Positions 1 to 7,556 of a DNA stretch of 14,404 nt are shown here, one piece after another. Location: assembly GCA_028226535.1 (NCBI GenBank), contig JAOJEG010000016.1:1-14404 (forward strand). Reading direction: 5' to 3'. The notes under the pieces were generated by a model. That model was not told the DNA's origin. It saw nothing but the letters and a program-made list of their open reading frames with translations, and did not search any database. The DNA comes from Candidatus Pelagibacter sp. Lineage in GTDB: Bacteria; Pseudomonadota; Alphaproteobacteria; Pelagibacterales; Pelagibacteraceae. How positions within the stretch are numbered: position 1 is the stretch's first letter; each line of letters starts with the position of its first letter. Position numbers and translations under genes: made by a program.

Positions 1-1503
1 TCAGATAAAAAAAATTTAAAACCACTTCTTAATTCTTTAAAACAAAATAAAATAAAAATTATTAGCTCAGGTGGTACCTATAAAGAAATTACGAAATTAA
101 AATTTAAATGCTTAGAAGTTTCTGAATTTACAAATTCACCTGAGATATTAGAAGGTAGGGTAAAAACTCTTCATCCGAAAATACATGCTGGGATTTTAAA
201 TAAAAGAAAAAGCAAAATCCACTTAAGAGATATTAAAGATAATAATTTTGAAAATATAGATTTGGTAATTGTAAATTTTTATCCTTTTGAGTACACGTTA
301 AAAAATACCAAAAATCACGAAAAAATAATTGAAAATATAGATGTAGGTGGACCAACAATGGTTAGATCAGCAGCCAAGAATTATAAAGATGTAACAGTTA
401 TCACTTCCTCAGATCAGTATGAAGAATTTATAACAGAATTAAAATTGAACAAAGGCTCTACATCTTTAGAATTTAGAGAAAAATTATCTAGAATTGCATT
501 TACTGAAACAGCTTATTATGATTCGATTATTTCAGACTATTTTAATAAAAAAAATAATATAATTTTTCCAAAAAGAAAAGTGTTTCATGCAAATCTTATT
601 GAAACACCACGTTATGGAGAAAATCCTCACCAACTAAGTGCAATTTATTCGAAAAATAATTCTATGAAAATAAATCAAATTCATGGAAAACAACTAAGTT
701 ATAATAATTACAATGATATATATTCAGCTTTAACTATTTCAAAATCTTTGCCCAAGAACAAAGGGACTGTCATAGTAAAACATGCAAATCCATGTGGGGT
801 TTCAGTAAAAAGTGATCATTTAATGAGTTATAAATCTGCACTTGCATGTGATCCAATTAGTGCTTTTGGGGGAATAGTGTCATGTAATTTTAAGATTACC
901 AAAAATGTTGCGGAAGAATTAAATAAATTATTTCTTGAAGTTATTATTGGAAATGGCTTTGAAAAAGATGCACTAAAATTATTAAAAAATAAAAAGAATT
1001 TAAGATTAATTGATGCAACAAAATATACTTTTAAAGAAATATTAAAGTTTCTATCTGCTAACGAAGAGTTATTAGTACAAACTGAGGACTATAAAAATTT
1101 TAGTAATAAAGATTTTAAAGTTGTTTCTAAAAAAAAACCAACCTCTAAACAAATGAAAAATCTAATTTTTGCATTTAATATTTGCCGATACGTGAAATCA
1201 AATGCGATAGTACTTGCATCAAATGAAACAACTATAGGAATTGGATCTGGTCAACCAAGCCGATTGGATAGCTGTCAAATTGCAATAGATAAAATGAAAA
1301 AATTTGTGCATTCAAATGATGATATTGTTGCAGCATCTGATGCATTTTTTCCATTTGTTGATGGAATTGAAAAATTAATTCAATCAGGTGTTACGGCAGT
1401 CATACAACCTTCTGGATCTATAAGAGACAAAGAAATTATTAATTTTGCAAACGAAACTGACACAATTTTAGTCTTTTCTAAAACTAGACATTTTAGACAT
1501 TAG
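1..1503 (+). CDS. purH: PurH, bifunctional AICAR transformylase / IMP cyclohydrolase (5' end cut by window)
   Basis: This enzyme performs the last two steps of purine synthesis: formylation of AICAR with 10-formyl-THF, then cyclisation to IMP. The reading frame is open from base 1. It begins at the SDK of the usual N-terminal 'ISVSDK', so only about ten residues are missing. The first ATG-like start in frame (TTG at 262) is not the true start. The N-terminal MGS/cyclohydrolase part shows SGGT, GRVKTLHPKIHAGIL, NFYPFE and GGPTMVRSAAKN. The transformylase part shows RYGENPHQ, the catalytic KHANPCG (window codons 260-266), DPISAFGG, SNAIV, SDAFFPF, and the family's C-terminal RHFRH. One oddity is that the usual 'GG-LLVQ' reads 'EELLVQ' here. 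The last 11 bases overlap the end of phhB on the other strand. HisF, encoded in this window, releases AICAR, the substrate of this enzyme. Identification is very secure. Confidence 0.97.
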   Translation, partial: SDKKNLKPLLNSLKQNKIKIISSGGTYKEITKLKFKCLEVSEFTNSPEILEGRVKTLHPKIHAGILNKRKSKIHLRDIKDNNFENIDLVIVNFYPFEYTLKNTKNHEKIIENIDVGGPTMVRSAAKNYKDVTVITSSDQYEEFITELKLNKGSTSLEFREKLSRIAFTETAYYDSIISDYFNKKNNIIFPKRKVFHANLIETPRYGENPHQLSAIYSKNNSMKINQIHGKQLSYNNYNDIYSALTISKSLPKNKGTVIVKHANPCGVSVKSDHLMSYKSALACDPISAFGGIVSCNFKITKNVAEELNKLFLEVIIGNGFEKDALKLLKNKKNLRLIDATKYTFKEILKFLSANEELLVQTEDYKNFSNKDFKVVSKKKPTSKQMKNLIFAFNICRYVKSNAIVLASNETTIGIGSGQPSRLDSCQIAIDKMKKFVHSNDDIVAASDAFFPFVDGIEKLIQSGVTAVIQPSGSIRDKEIINFANETDTILVFSKTRHFRH

Positions 1504-1837
1504 TTAACTGATCTATTTTTGCAGCTAAAATAAAATCATTCTCAGATAATCCTTCTATAGCATGAGTCGTAATTTTAATCTCCGCATAACCCCAACCAAA
1601 TGATAAGTCTGGGTGATGCCCCTCATCTTCCGAGATTTCTCCAACTTTATTGATAAAACTTTGACTTTCTAAAAAATTCTTAAACTCATATTTTTTATAA
1701 AGATAAAATATTTTTTTTTCATTTTTTAAAATATCCCACCCATCAACTTTTTTTTGATACTTATGGATTTCTGATATATCGAAAGGTAAAACTCCTCCTT
1801 CACAAGGAACACATTTTTTATTTAATAGATCGTTCAT
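1493..1837 (-). CDS. phhB: Pterin-4a-carbinolamine dehydratase
   Basis: This enzyme dehydrates 4a-hydroxy-tetrahydropterin during recycling of the pterin cofactor used by aromatic amino acid hydroxylases. In bacteria without such a hydroxylase the role is uncertain. The protein is 114 residues, the usual size. It carries the signature EGHHPDLSFGWG followed by EIKITTHAIEGLSENDF and AAKID, which matches the family's HHPD / TH-GL-D / A-ID pattern. I chose the ATG at 1837-1835 (MNDLLNKK). The frame stays open further upstream, but those residues (MPTRRSRVRPPLPAP) are the translation of the tRNA-Gly gene, a common annotation artefact. Only nine bases (1838-1846) separate the start from the tRNA 3' end, and they contain no Shine-Dalgarno sequence. 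The gene is probably co-transcribed with the tRNA. Its last 11 bases overlap the end of purH. Confidence 0.9.
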   Translation of the reverse strand: MNDLLNKKCVPCEGGVLPFDISEIHKYQKKVDGWDILKNEKKIFYLYKKYEFKNFLESQSFINKVGEISEDEGHHPDLSFGWGYAEIKITTHAIEGLSENDFILAAKIDQLTNV

Positions 1838-1846
1838 ATATAAGTT

Positions 1847-1921
1847 TGGAGCGGGCAAAGGGGGTCGAACCCTCGACCTTCTCGTTGGCAACGAGACGCT
1901 CTACCACTGAGCTATGCCCGC
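1847..1921 (-). tRNA. tRNA-Gly (anticodon GCC)
   Basis: Read on the minus strand, the acceptor stem GCGGGCA (from 1921) pairs with TGCCCGC (1857-1851). Discriminator T follows, then an encoded CCA ending at 1847. The D-arm contains AGCTCAGTGGTAGAGC. The anticodon stem TCTCG/CGAGA encloses the loop TTGCCAA, with anticodon GCC at 1889-1887. The T-loop TTCGACC sits on a GAGGG/CCCTT stem. U73 is normal for bacterial tRNA-Gly. The total is 75 bases including CCA. The tRNA is probably the first element of a short transcript that continues into phhB. Confidence 0.97.
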
Positions 1922-1931
1922 AATTATTAGA

Positions 1932-1960
1932 GCTATAGTTAAACTTTTTTTTTAATTCAA
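1932..1960 (-). promoter_or_regulatory. Candidate sigma-70 promoter of tRNA-Gly/phhB
   Basis: On the minus strand, TTGAAT (1960-1955) lies exactly 17 bases before TATAGC (1937-1932). These are fair matches to TTGACA and TATAAT. Transcription would start near 1925, a few bases before the mature tRNA 5' end at 1921. Position and spacing support the call. In A+T-rich DNA such matches also arise by chance. Confidence 0.45.
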
Positions 1961-2003
1961 TCAATATAAATTAATAATAAGATATGATATGGTTTGACTT
2001 ATT

Positions 2004-2651
2004 ATGCAAATAAATAACTTTCCAAAAAAAATACCTGTTTTTCCTCTAAGTAATTTTATTATATTTCCCAAAACTACAGTACCATTGAATATTTTTGAAC
2101 CACGATACATTGATATGATTAATGATAGTATGAAATCTGATAAATTAATCGGCATGATACAGCCTTTAAGCTTAAATAATATCGGGCAAATAGATCCTAA
2201 TCTTCATCAAGTTGGATGTTTAGGAAAAATAATTAGTTTTAAAGAAACAGAAAATGGGCACTATCTAATTGAATTAAAAGGAATAATTAGATTTGAGATT
2301 ATTAATGAAATAAAATCTAAAAAAAAATACAGAGAGTGTGAAGTAAATTTTAAACGTTTTCATCACGATCTTAATGAAGACAAAGAGCAGTTAAAGTTTT
2401 CTGATTTGGAATTAATTTTTAAAGACCTAAAAAAATTATTTGAAAAAAGAGGTTTTATAATAAATTGGAAAGAACTTGAAAAACAAAGTTTAGATGAAAC
2501 TATTAATGCTCTGGCAATGGCGTCACCATTTACACTAGAGGAAAAACAAGTCTTATTAGAAGCGGAGAATCTTAATATAAGGAAAAACAAAATAGCAGAT
2601 ATTCTAAGCACATATACATACGATATTTTTGATAATACAACTCTTCAATAA
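2004..2651 (+). CDS. Stand-alone LON substrate-binding-domain protein
   Basis: The protein is 215 residues and consists only of the Lon N-terminal (LAN / PUA-like) domain. The N-terminus reads IPVFPLSNFIIFPKTTVPLNIFEPRY, the typical 'lPlFPL...lFPg..lpL.iFEpRY' pattern. It is followed by GCLGKI, and a helical C-terminal half ends with LEEKQVLLEAE. There is no AAA+ ATPase and no Ser-Lys protease domain, so it is not Lon itself. The biochemical role of these short proteins is not established, though substrate or peptide binding is presumed. In many alphaproteobacteria this family sits near ubiH and ftsK, as here. A -10-like TATGAT (5 of 6 matches) lies at 1983-1988, with no clear -35 and only about nine bases of leader. 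The stop is one base from the end of the UbiH-like gene on the other strand. Confidence 0.88.
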   Translation: MQINNFPKKIPVFPLSNFIIFPKTTVPLNIFEPRYIDMINDSMKSDKLIGMIQPLSLNNIGQIDPNLHQVGCLGKIISFKETENGHYLIELKGIIRFEIINEIKSKKKYRECEVNFKRFHHDLNEDKEQLKFSDLELIFKDLKKLFEKRGFIINWKELEKQSLDETINALAMASPFTLEEKQVLLEAENLNIRKNKIADILSTYTYDIFDNTTLQ

Positions 2652-2652
2652 A

Positions 2653-3732
2653 TTAGAATAAAATACCTTTATCAGCAATTTTAGCAAACATTCTATTAAT
2701 TGATGGTTGATTACCGACTAACTTAACAGAATTACTTAAAAAATTAGTTTTTGTTTTTCTTTCAATATTAAAAAATTCATGGATTAAATCTATACCATTT
2801 GAAAAAATTAAGTTTTTATGTTTTATTTTTTTTTGAAATTCTAAACTTACAGAACTATCTATCAATAAACCAAGATCTAATCTTTTTTTAATAATCTGTG
2901 CAAGAACTTTAATATCTCTAATTGTCATATTAAAACCTTGACCCGCCAAAGGGTGGACTTTGTGCAATAAATCACCAAAAGCTAATATATTGTTATGATA
3001 GTAAGATCTTAAATTAAATGATTTTAACACAAAACTATTAATTTTTTCTACCTCAGTAATTTTGTAGTAAAAATTTTTATCTTTTATTAGTTGTTTAATG
3101 TTTTCCTCTTCAAGATTATTAGAATTATGTATTGAATACACAATAGAGGTTTTTTTATTTGAAATAGGTAAAAAAGCCAGAGGTCCTTTTTTTGTAAAAA
3201 TTTGAACAGCTGTGTCATTTATAATTTCATCATGTGAAATAATAGTTGTATATGCAGTGCTATTGTATTCTTTGGATATTTTTTTACTAAAATAACGCTT
3301 TGTAATAAAATTGAATGGATCACAATTTATTACTAAGTCGTATTTATTCAAAAAAGATAGGTTTTTTTCAGTTGAAAATCTTGATTTAAAAAATTTACTT
3401 TTTGACAAATCTTTATCTAATAATTGATATAGTTTATGATTTTTAATAATTGAAAAAAGTTGACTCTTATTTGCTTTAAAATTTATTAGTTTTTCTTTCT
3501 TTAAATTTTCGGAAAAAATTTCTATTTTTTTTATGTTCCAAATTAATTTTTCAATATTAGTTATATTTCTATTAAAAAAATCAATATTGTTCTTTGATAT
3601 TCCAATTGTTCTCGTAACGTTTATTTTATGATTTTTTTTGTTAAAAATTACATCAACATCAATCTCATAATTAACCAGTGCCTTAGCTAAGGTTAATGCC
3701 GTTAAACTATTACCAAGTATACAAACTGTCAT
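2653..3732 (-). CDS. Divergent UbiH/Coq6-type FAD monooxygenase (ubiquinone biosynthesis)
   Basis: Members of this family hydroxylate the aromatic ring of ubiquinone precursors using FAD. The best evidence is the C-terminal flavin motif AFGDLLHKVHPLAGQGFNM (about residues 251-269), plus QIFTKKGPLAFLPIS (about 177-191), which matches the UbiH 'Q-FT-GPLA-LPL' stretch. I start at the ATG at 3732, giving MTVCILGNSLTALTLAKAL. An ATG 13 codons upstream (3771) would add a tail ahead of the nucleotide-binding strand. With 359 residues it is shorter than typical UbiH (about 390-400). The dinucleotide-binding GxGxxG reads GNSLTA. The mid-protein 'ADG-NS-VR' region reads CDPFNFITKR. It may therefore be fast-evolving or altered in function. 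Which hydroxylation position it would serve cannot be read from the sequence. It is divergent from ftsK, with 62 bases between. Confidence 0.75.
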   Translation of the reverse strand: MTVCILGNSLTALTLAKALVNYEIDVDVIFNKKNHKINVTRTIGISKNNIDFFNRNITNIEKLIWNIKKIEIFSENLKKEKLINFKANKSQLFSIIKNHKLYQLLDKDLSKSKFFKSRFSTEKNLSFLNKYDLVINCDPFNFITKRYFSKKISKEYNSTAYTTIISHDEIINDTAVQIFTKKGPLAFLPISNKKTSIVYSIHNSNNLEEENIKQLIKDKNFYYKITEVEKINSFVLKSFNLRSYYHNNILAFGDLLHKVHPLAGQGFNMTIRDIKVLAQIIKKRLDLGLLIDSSVSLEFQKKIKHKNLIFSNGIDLIHEFFNIERKTKTNFLSNSVKLVGNQPSINRMFAKIADKGILF

Positions 3733-3794
3733 AATATTTTTAATTTTAACAACAAAAATTAGATGATACAAAGTGAATAAATTGATTCATCAAA

Positions 3795-5879
3795 ATGAAT
3801 ATTAAAAAAACAGCCAATTTATTACTTAATTTTACCATTAGAAGATTGGCTGAAATATTTGGAGTTTTAGTTTCTTTGACCGGAGGAATGTTGTTTTTAG
3901 CATTAATAACATATTCACCCAATGATCCAAATTTTATTTTTCCTGAAAATACAAAAATTGAAAACTTAATGGGTTTCCAGGGTAGTTTTATATCTGATTT
4001 ATTTTTTCAATCAGTTGGTTTAATGGCTTATTTGATTCCATTCACGCTTTTTATTACAGGTGTCAATATATTAAAAACAAAAGATTTTTTCCTTATTATT
4101 GAAAATAATTTTTTTACGATTTTATATTTAATTTCAGGAACACTTTTTTTTATACAATATTATTCTGATGCATATTCTTTATACATAAATGGATCTAGTG
4201 GCTTTGTAGGACAATATTTGAGTCAAACATTTCTCAAATCTATTATATTAACTAATGAAGGAATATTTTTTTATATATTAATTTTAATTACAATAATTTT
4301 TTTTCTAATTAGTATTAATTTTAATCCTAAAAATTTTATTGAATTTATTAAAAAGACTTTTAATTTTGTTAATAAAAAAAATACTAAAAATTATACAGAC
4401 AAAAGTGAAATAATTAATGAATATATTCCACAAGATGAAATTAAAAATCTTATTCAGGAAGATTTACCTTTTATAAAAAGTGAAAACAAATCTGAAACAA
4501 AAATAAAATTTAAATTACCTTCTATTGATTTATTAAAAATTCCAACAAAAAAAGAAAGGGAAAGTTTTGAAAAAAATGAAGCTCATGATCCGGAGTTTTT
4601 AGAAAAAATACTTATGGATTTTGGAGTAAGTGGAAATATAAAAAAAGTTAGCCATGGCCCTGTTGTTACACTTAATGAATTTGAACCAGCTGCAGGTGTA
4701 AAAGTTTCTAAAATAATAAATCTATCAGATGATATAGCTAGAAATACAAGTTCAGAGTCTGCAAGAATAGCTACTATACCTGGAAGTAATACTGTTGGAA
4801 TAGAACTTCCAAATAACATTAGAGAAAATGTTTATTTAAGTGAAATTTTAAGTAATGCCGATTTTAAAAGAAAAGAAGTTAAATTGCCAATAGCACTAGG
4901 TAAGAATATTTCTGGAAAACCAATTGTTGGTGACTTAGCTTCTATGCCTCATCTCCTTATTGCTGGAACTACTGGGTCAGGAAAATCTGTCTGTATTAAT
5001 ACTATTATATTATCTCTTCTTTACCGACACACACCAGATAAGTGTAAATTTATTTTGATTGATCCTAAAATGTTAGAGCTCTCAACATATGAGGGAATTC
5101 CACATTTACTTTGTCCTGTAATTACTGAAGCTAAAAAGGCAGCATCTGTACTTGGTTGGGTCGTTAAGGAAATGGAAAGCAGATATAGATTAATGACGAA
5201 AGAAGGTGTGAGAAATATTGATGGATATAATACCAAACATAAGCTTCCAATGCCTTTCATTGTAGTTGTAGTTGATGAAATGTCAGACTTAATGTTGGTT
5301 GCAGGTAAAGAAATTGAAAATTATATTCAAAAATTATCGCAAATGGCTCGTGCTGCAGGTATTCACATAATAATGGCCACCCAAAGACCAAGTGTTGATG
5401 TTATTACCGGTACCATTAAAGCTAATTTTCCTACCAGAATATCTTTTCAAGTTACGTCAAAAATAGATAGCAGAACTATTCTTGGAGAACAAGGAGCTGA
5501 GCAATTACTGGGTAAAGGAGATATGCTTTACATGTCCTCTGCCAATAGAATAGTAAGAATTCACGCACCATTTGTTTCAGATAATGAAATTGAAAAGATA
5601 AATAATTCTTTAAGAGCTCAAGCTGAACCAGACTATATAGATGAAATATTAAATTTTGCAGATGAAAAAGAAATTGGTGATAGTCAGAGCCAGGGCGATA
5701 AAGATGAATTATATCAGCAAGCATTAGAGATTATTCGGTCAGAAGGAAAGGCGTCTACTTCTTTTTTGCAAAGAAAACTTCAGATTGGCTATAATAGAGC
5801 AGCAAGAATTATTGATATGATGGAAGCTGATGGTGTTGTCAGCAAGGCAAATCATGTTGGTAAAAGAGATGTTCTTTAA
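3795..5879 (+). CDS. ftsK: DNA translocase FtsK
   Basis: FtsK is a septum-anchored ATPase that pumps chromosomal DNA during division and activates XerCD recombination at dif. The N-terminus has about four hydrophobic segments (near residues 20-40, 70-92, 105-123 and 156-176), with the characteristic SPNDPNF just after the first. The cytoplasmic linker (about 180-240) is Lys/Asn-rich and very short. The motor follows, with Walker A GTTGSGKS at 391-398, IDPKMLELS, Walker B ending in VVVDE (D494, E495) and ATQRPSVDVITG. The C-terminal winged-helix gamma domain (about 632-694) retains TSFLQRKLQIGYNRAARIIDMME, the DNA-orienting module. At 694 residues it is near the short end of the family, mostly through linker loss. 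No Shine-Dalgarno sequence is visible before the ATG. The stop overlaps the lolA start as TAATG, which suggests coupling. Confidence 0.97.
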   Translation: MNIKKTANLLLNFTIRRLAEIFGVLVSLTGGMLFLALITYSPNDPNFIFPENTKIENLMGFQGSFISDLFFQSVGLMAYLIPFTLFITGVNILKTKDFFLIIENNFFTILYLISGTLFFIQYYSDAYSLYINGSSGFVGQYLSQTFLKSIILTNEGIFFYILILITIIFFLISINFNPKNFIEFIKKTFNFVNKKNTKNYTDKSEIINEYIPQDEIKNLIQEDLPFIKSENKSETKIKFKLPSIDLLKIPTKKERESFEKNEAHDPEFLEKILMDFGVSGNIKKVSHGPVVTLNEFEPAAGVKVSKIINLSDDIARNTSSESARIATIPGSNTVGIELPNNIRENVYLSEILSNADFKRKEVKLPIALGKNISGKPIVGDLASMPHLLIAGTTGSGKSVCINTIILSLLYRHTPDKCKFILIDPKMLELSTYEGIPHLLCPVITEAKKAASVLGWVVKEMESRYRLMTKEGVRNIDGYNTKHKLPMPFIVVVVDEMSDLMLVAGKEIENYIQKLSQMARAAGIHIIMATQRPSVDVITGTIKANFPTRISFQVTSKIDSRTILGEQGAEQLLGKGDMLYMSSANRIVRIHAPFVSDNEIEKINNSLRAQAEPDYIDEILNFADEKEIGDSQSQGDKDELYQQALEIIRSEGKASTSFLQRKLQIGYNRAARIIDMMEADGVVSKANHVGKRDVL

Positions 5880-6424
5880 TGTTTAAATATTTTGTAATTT
5901 TTTTTATAATTTTATATTCAAATGCTCAGGCTACTAATAAAGATAAAATAATAAAAAATTTACAAAGTACCGAGAATCTTAGTTTTAAGTTTGAACAAAA
6001 TATTAATGGTAAAATAGAAAATGGAAATTGCACAGTTCAATATCCTAAAAAAATTTACTGCACATATTTAAAAAATAATAATAAAGTATTAGTATCTAAC
6101 GGTAAATCGCTAGTTGTTAAAACTGTTACAAGTTTTTATAGGTACCCTCTCAAAAAGACTCCGCTTAATTTAATATTAGATAAAAAATTTTTGATTAGAA
6201 AAATATATAATTCAAATGAAAGTATAGTAAATAATAATCAAATTAATTTTTCAATTCAAGAAAACGATACTATTATTGATATTTTTTTTGATAACAAAAC
6301 ATTCAATTTAATTGGATGGCAAACTAAGGATATTTACCATAATATAAATGTTACCTATCTTTCCTCAATTCAAATAAATCAAAAAGTAAATAAAAATTTG
6401 TTTAAATTACCGTCACAAAATTAA
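5879..6424 (+). CDS. lolA: LolA-like outer-membrane lipoprotein carrier
   Basis: LolA shuttles lipoproteins across the periplasm from LolCDE to the outer membrane. The 181-residue product starts with a signal peptide: MFKYF, a hydrophobic stretch, then a likely cleavage after SNAQA (about residue 18). The mature part has LSFKFEQNINGK, corresponding to the family's 'FxQ' first strands. CTVQYPKKIYCTY and later SNGKSLVV match the typical 'G.~..kP.~~~..y' and 'sdG.~~~~' segments. KTPLNLIL fits 'tPl..lL'. Primary-sequence divergence is large, but ftsK-lolA is a well-known gene pair and the length is right. It overlaps ftsK by one base, and its stop overlaps the stop of the convergent GNAT gene by four bases. 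Confidence 0.85.
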   Translation: MFKYFVIFFIILYSNAQATNKDKIIKNLQSTENLSFKFEQNINGKIENGNCTVQYPKKIYCTYLKNNNKVLVSNGKSLVVKTVTSFYRYPLKKTPLNLILDKKFLIRKIYNSNESIVNNNQINFSIQENDTIIDIFFDNKTFNLIGWQTKDIYHNINVTYLSSIQINQKVNKNLFKLPSQN

Positions 6425-6924
6425 ATTTTTACAGTTTCGGTTTTAAATATTTTCATACCCCTGGCAATATAATTATTAAGAGCATTTTTGTGATCTAGTG
6501 AACATGTATGAACCCAAACTCTATTAATACTTCCTTTAAATGATTGCTGAATTGCTTGAGATAATAAATATGATCCTAATTTCTTGTTTTGAAATTCTTC
6601 TAGCAAACCAAAGTAAGCAATCTCAACTTCTTTTTTTTCATCATGAGATATTAATTCAAAGAAACCAGCCAAATTATCTTTAAATTTAAATACAAATGTT
6701 TTGACATTTTTATTAGAAACATAATCTATCCATTGAGCTTCTGTCCAAACTAATCGGTCAATCCATTTATGTTTTTTTCCAATATTTTTATAAAAAAATT
6801 TATTTAATTGAAAATTAATTGGTTTTAATAAATTTAAAGAATAATCTCCTTCGGGTTCAATAACCTTATTAAGATCTTGTATTGAATTTATTTCTAAGTA
6901 ATTTCTTTGAACTTCTTCTGTCAC
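6421..6924 (-). CDS. GNAT-family N-acetyltransferase
   Basis: The 167-residue protein has a C-terminal GNAT fold. Strand 4, EVEIAYFGLLEEF (about 99-111), leads into a degenerate acetyl-CoA pyrophosphate loop QNKKLGSYLL (112-121). Strand 5 is RVWVHTCSLDHKNALNNYIARGM (about 135-157), where 'H-N-A---Y---GF' is the usual end of the domain. The substrate is not evident. The start is GTG at 6924, overlapping the HIT stop as GTGA, so it is the last gene of the his-HIT operon and is probably translationally coupled. Its 3' end overlaps lolA by four bases in convergent orientation. Confidence 0.85.
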   Translation of the reverse strand: MTEEVQRNYLEINSIQDLNKVIEPEGDYSLNLLKPINFQLNKFFYKNIGKKHKWIDRLVWTEAQWIDYVSNKNVKTFVFKFKDNLAGFFELISHDEKKEVEIAYFGLLEEFQNKKLGSYLLSQAIQQSFKGSINRVWVHTCSLDHKNALNNYIARGMKIFKTETVKI

Positions 6925-7286
6925 TCAACCATTTTTCCAACTTTTTCACCTCCAAATAAATGAAAGTGTAAGTGTGGAACCTCTTGGCCACCATCATCAC
7001 TTATATTAGCGAGTGCTCTATAGCCTTTGCCTACTTCTGTTGAAATACCTAGCTTTTTGGCTACTATATTTATACCCTTAAGCAACCCAACCATCTCTTC
7101 TGAAGAGGCATTTAAAGTAAAATCATCCAGATCGACATATTTTCCTTTTGGAATGACTAAAGCATGAATTTTTTTTTGAGGATTTATATCATGAAAAGAT
7201 AAAACAAAGTCATCTTCATAAATTTTATTACAAGGTATCTCTCCTCTTAAAATTTTTGCAAAGATATTACTATCATCATAACTCAT
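6921..7286 (-). CDS. HIT-family (histidine triad) nucleotide-binding hydrolase, HinT-like
   Basis: HIT proteins hydrolyse nucleotide phosphoramidates or related adenylated compounds through a catalytic histidine triad. Here the triad is HLHFHLFGG near residues 105-113 of 121. Upstream are IFAKILRGEIPCNKIYEDD and INPQKKIHALVIPK, both standard for the HinT branch, together with full domain length. The ATG overlaps the hisE stop (ATGA) and its own stop overlaps the GNAT start. A HIT gene directly after hisE is a recurrent arrangement in alphaproteobacteria. Whether its substrate relates to phosphoribosyl-nucleotides is unknown. Confidence 0.93.
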   Translation of the reverse strand: MSYDDSNIFAKILRGEIPCNKIYEDDFVLSFHDINPQKKIHALVIPKGKYVDLDDFTLNASSEEMVGLLKGINIVAKKLGISTEVGKGYRALANISDDGGQEVPHLHFHLFGGEKVGKMVE

Positions 7287-7555
7287 TTTTTTCTTTTTTC
7301 TAATTCTTGCATCACTTCTTCAATTTTCACTTCATTGGCTTCTAAGTACATTAATAAATGATAAAAAACATCAGCAGCTTCGTGTATTTTATTTGTATCC
7401 TCTTCTATAGCTTCAATTAATTCATCAACTTCCTCTAAAACTTTTTCTTTGCTAAGCGCTTTATCAGTAAGCAATTTATTTGTGTAAGACCCTTCTACAG
7501 GTGATGCCTTTCTTTCTCGAGCAAGCTTTATTAAGTTTTCTAATGTACTAAGCAT
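7283..7555 (-). CDS. hisE: Phosphoribosyl-ATP pyrophosphohydrolase HisE
   Basis: HisE removes pyrophosphate from phosphoribosyl-ATP in the second step of histidine synthesis. It is a small 90-residue all-alpha protein of the MazG-like NTP pyrophosphatase superfamily. SYTNKLLTD matches the 'SYt..LL' entry. The metal-binding acidic helix pair appears as KVLEEVDELIEAIEED, then HEAADVFYHLLMYLEA, where E-AD--YHL is diagnostic. HisI (phosphoribosyl-AMP cyclohydrolase) is not fused to it and is not in this window. The start is one base after the hisF stop, and the stop overlaps the HIT start by four bases. Confidence 0.93.
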   Translation of the reverse strand: MLSTLENLIKLARERKASPVEGSYTNKLLTDKALSKEKVLEEVDELIEAIEEDTNKIHEAADVFYHLLMYLEANEVKIEEVMQELEKRKK

Positions 7556-7556
7556 A

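Noticed and set aside
1838..1891. N-terminal extension of phhB (MPTRRSRVRPPLPAP...)
   Set aside because: It is the translation of the tRNA-Gly gene, and the homologous part begins at MNDLLNKK (1837).
3733..3771. Thirteen-residue N-terminal extension of the UbiH-like protein from the ATG at 3771
   Set aside because: Flavoproteins of this family begin directly with the nucleotide-binding strand, which fits the ATG at 3732. The extension also uses up most of the ftsK promoter region.
3782..3793. TTGAT-TC-ATCAA inverted repeat just before the ftsK ATG
   Set aside because: Five-base arms are expected often by chance in this composition and nothing else supports a regulatory role.
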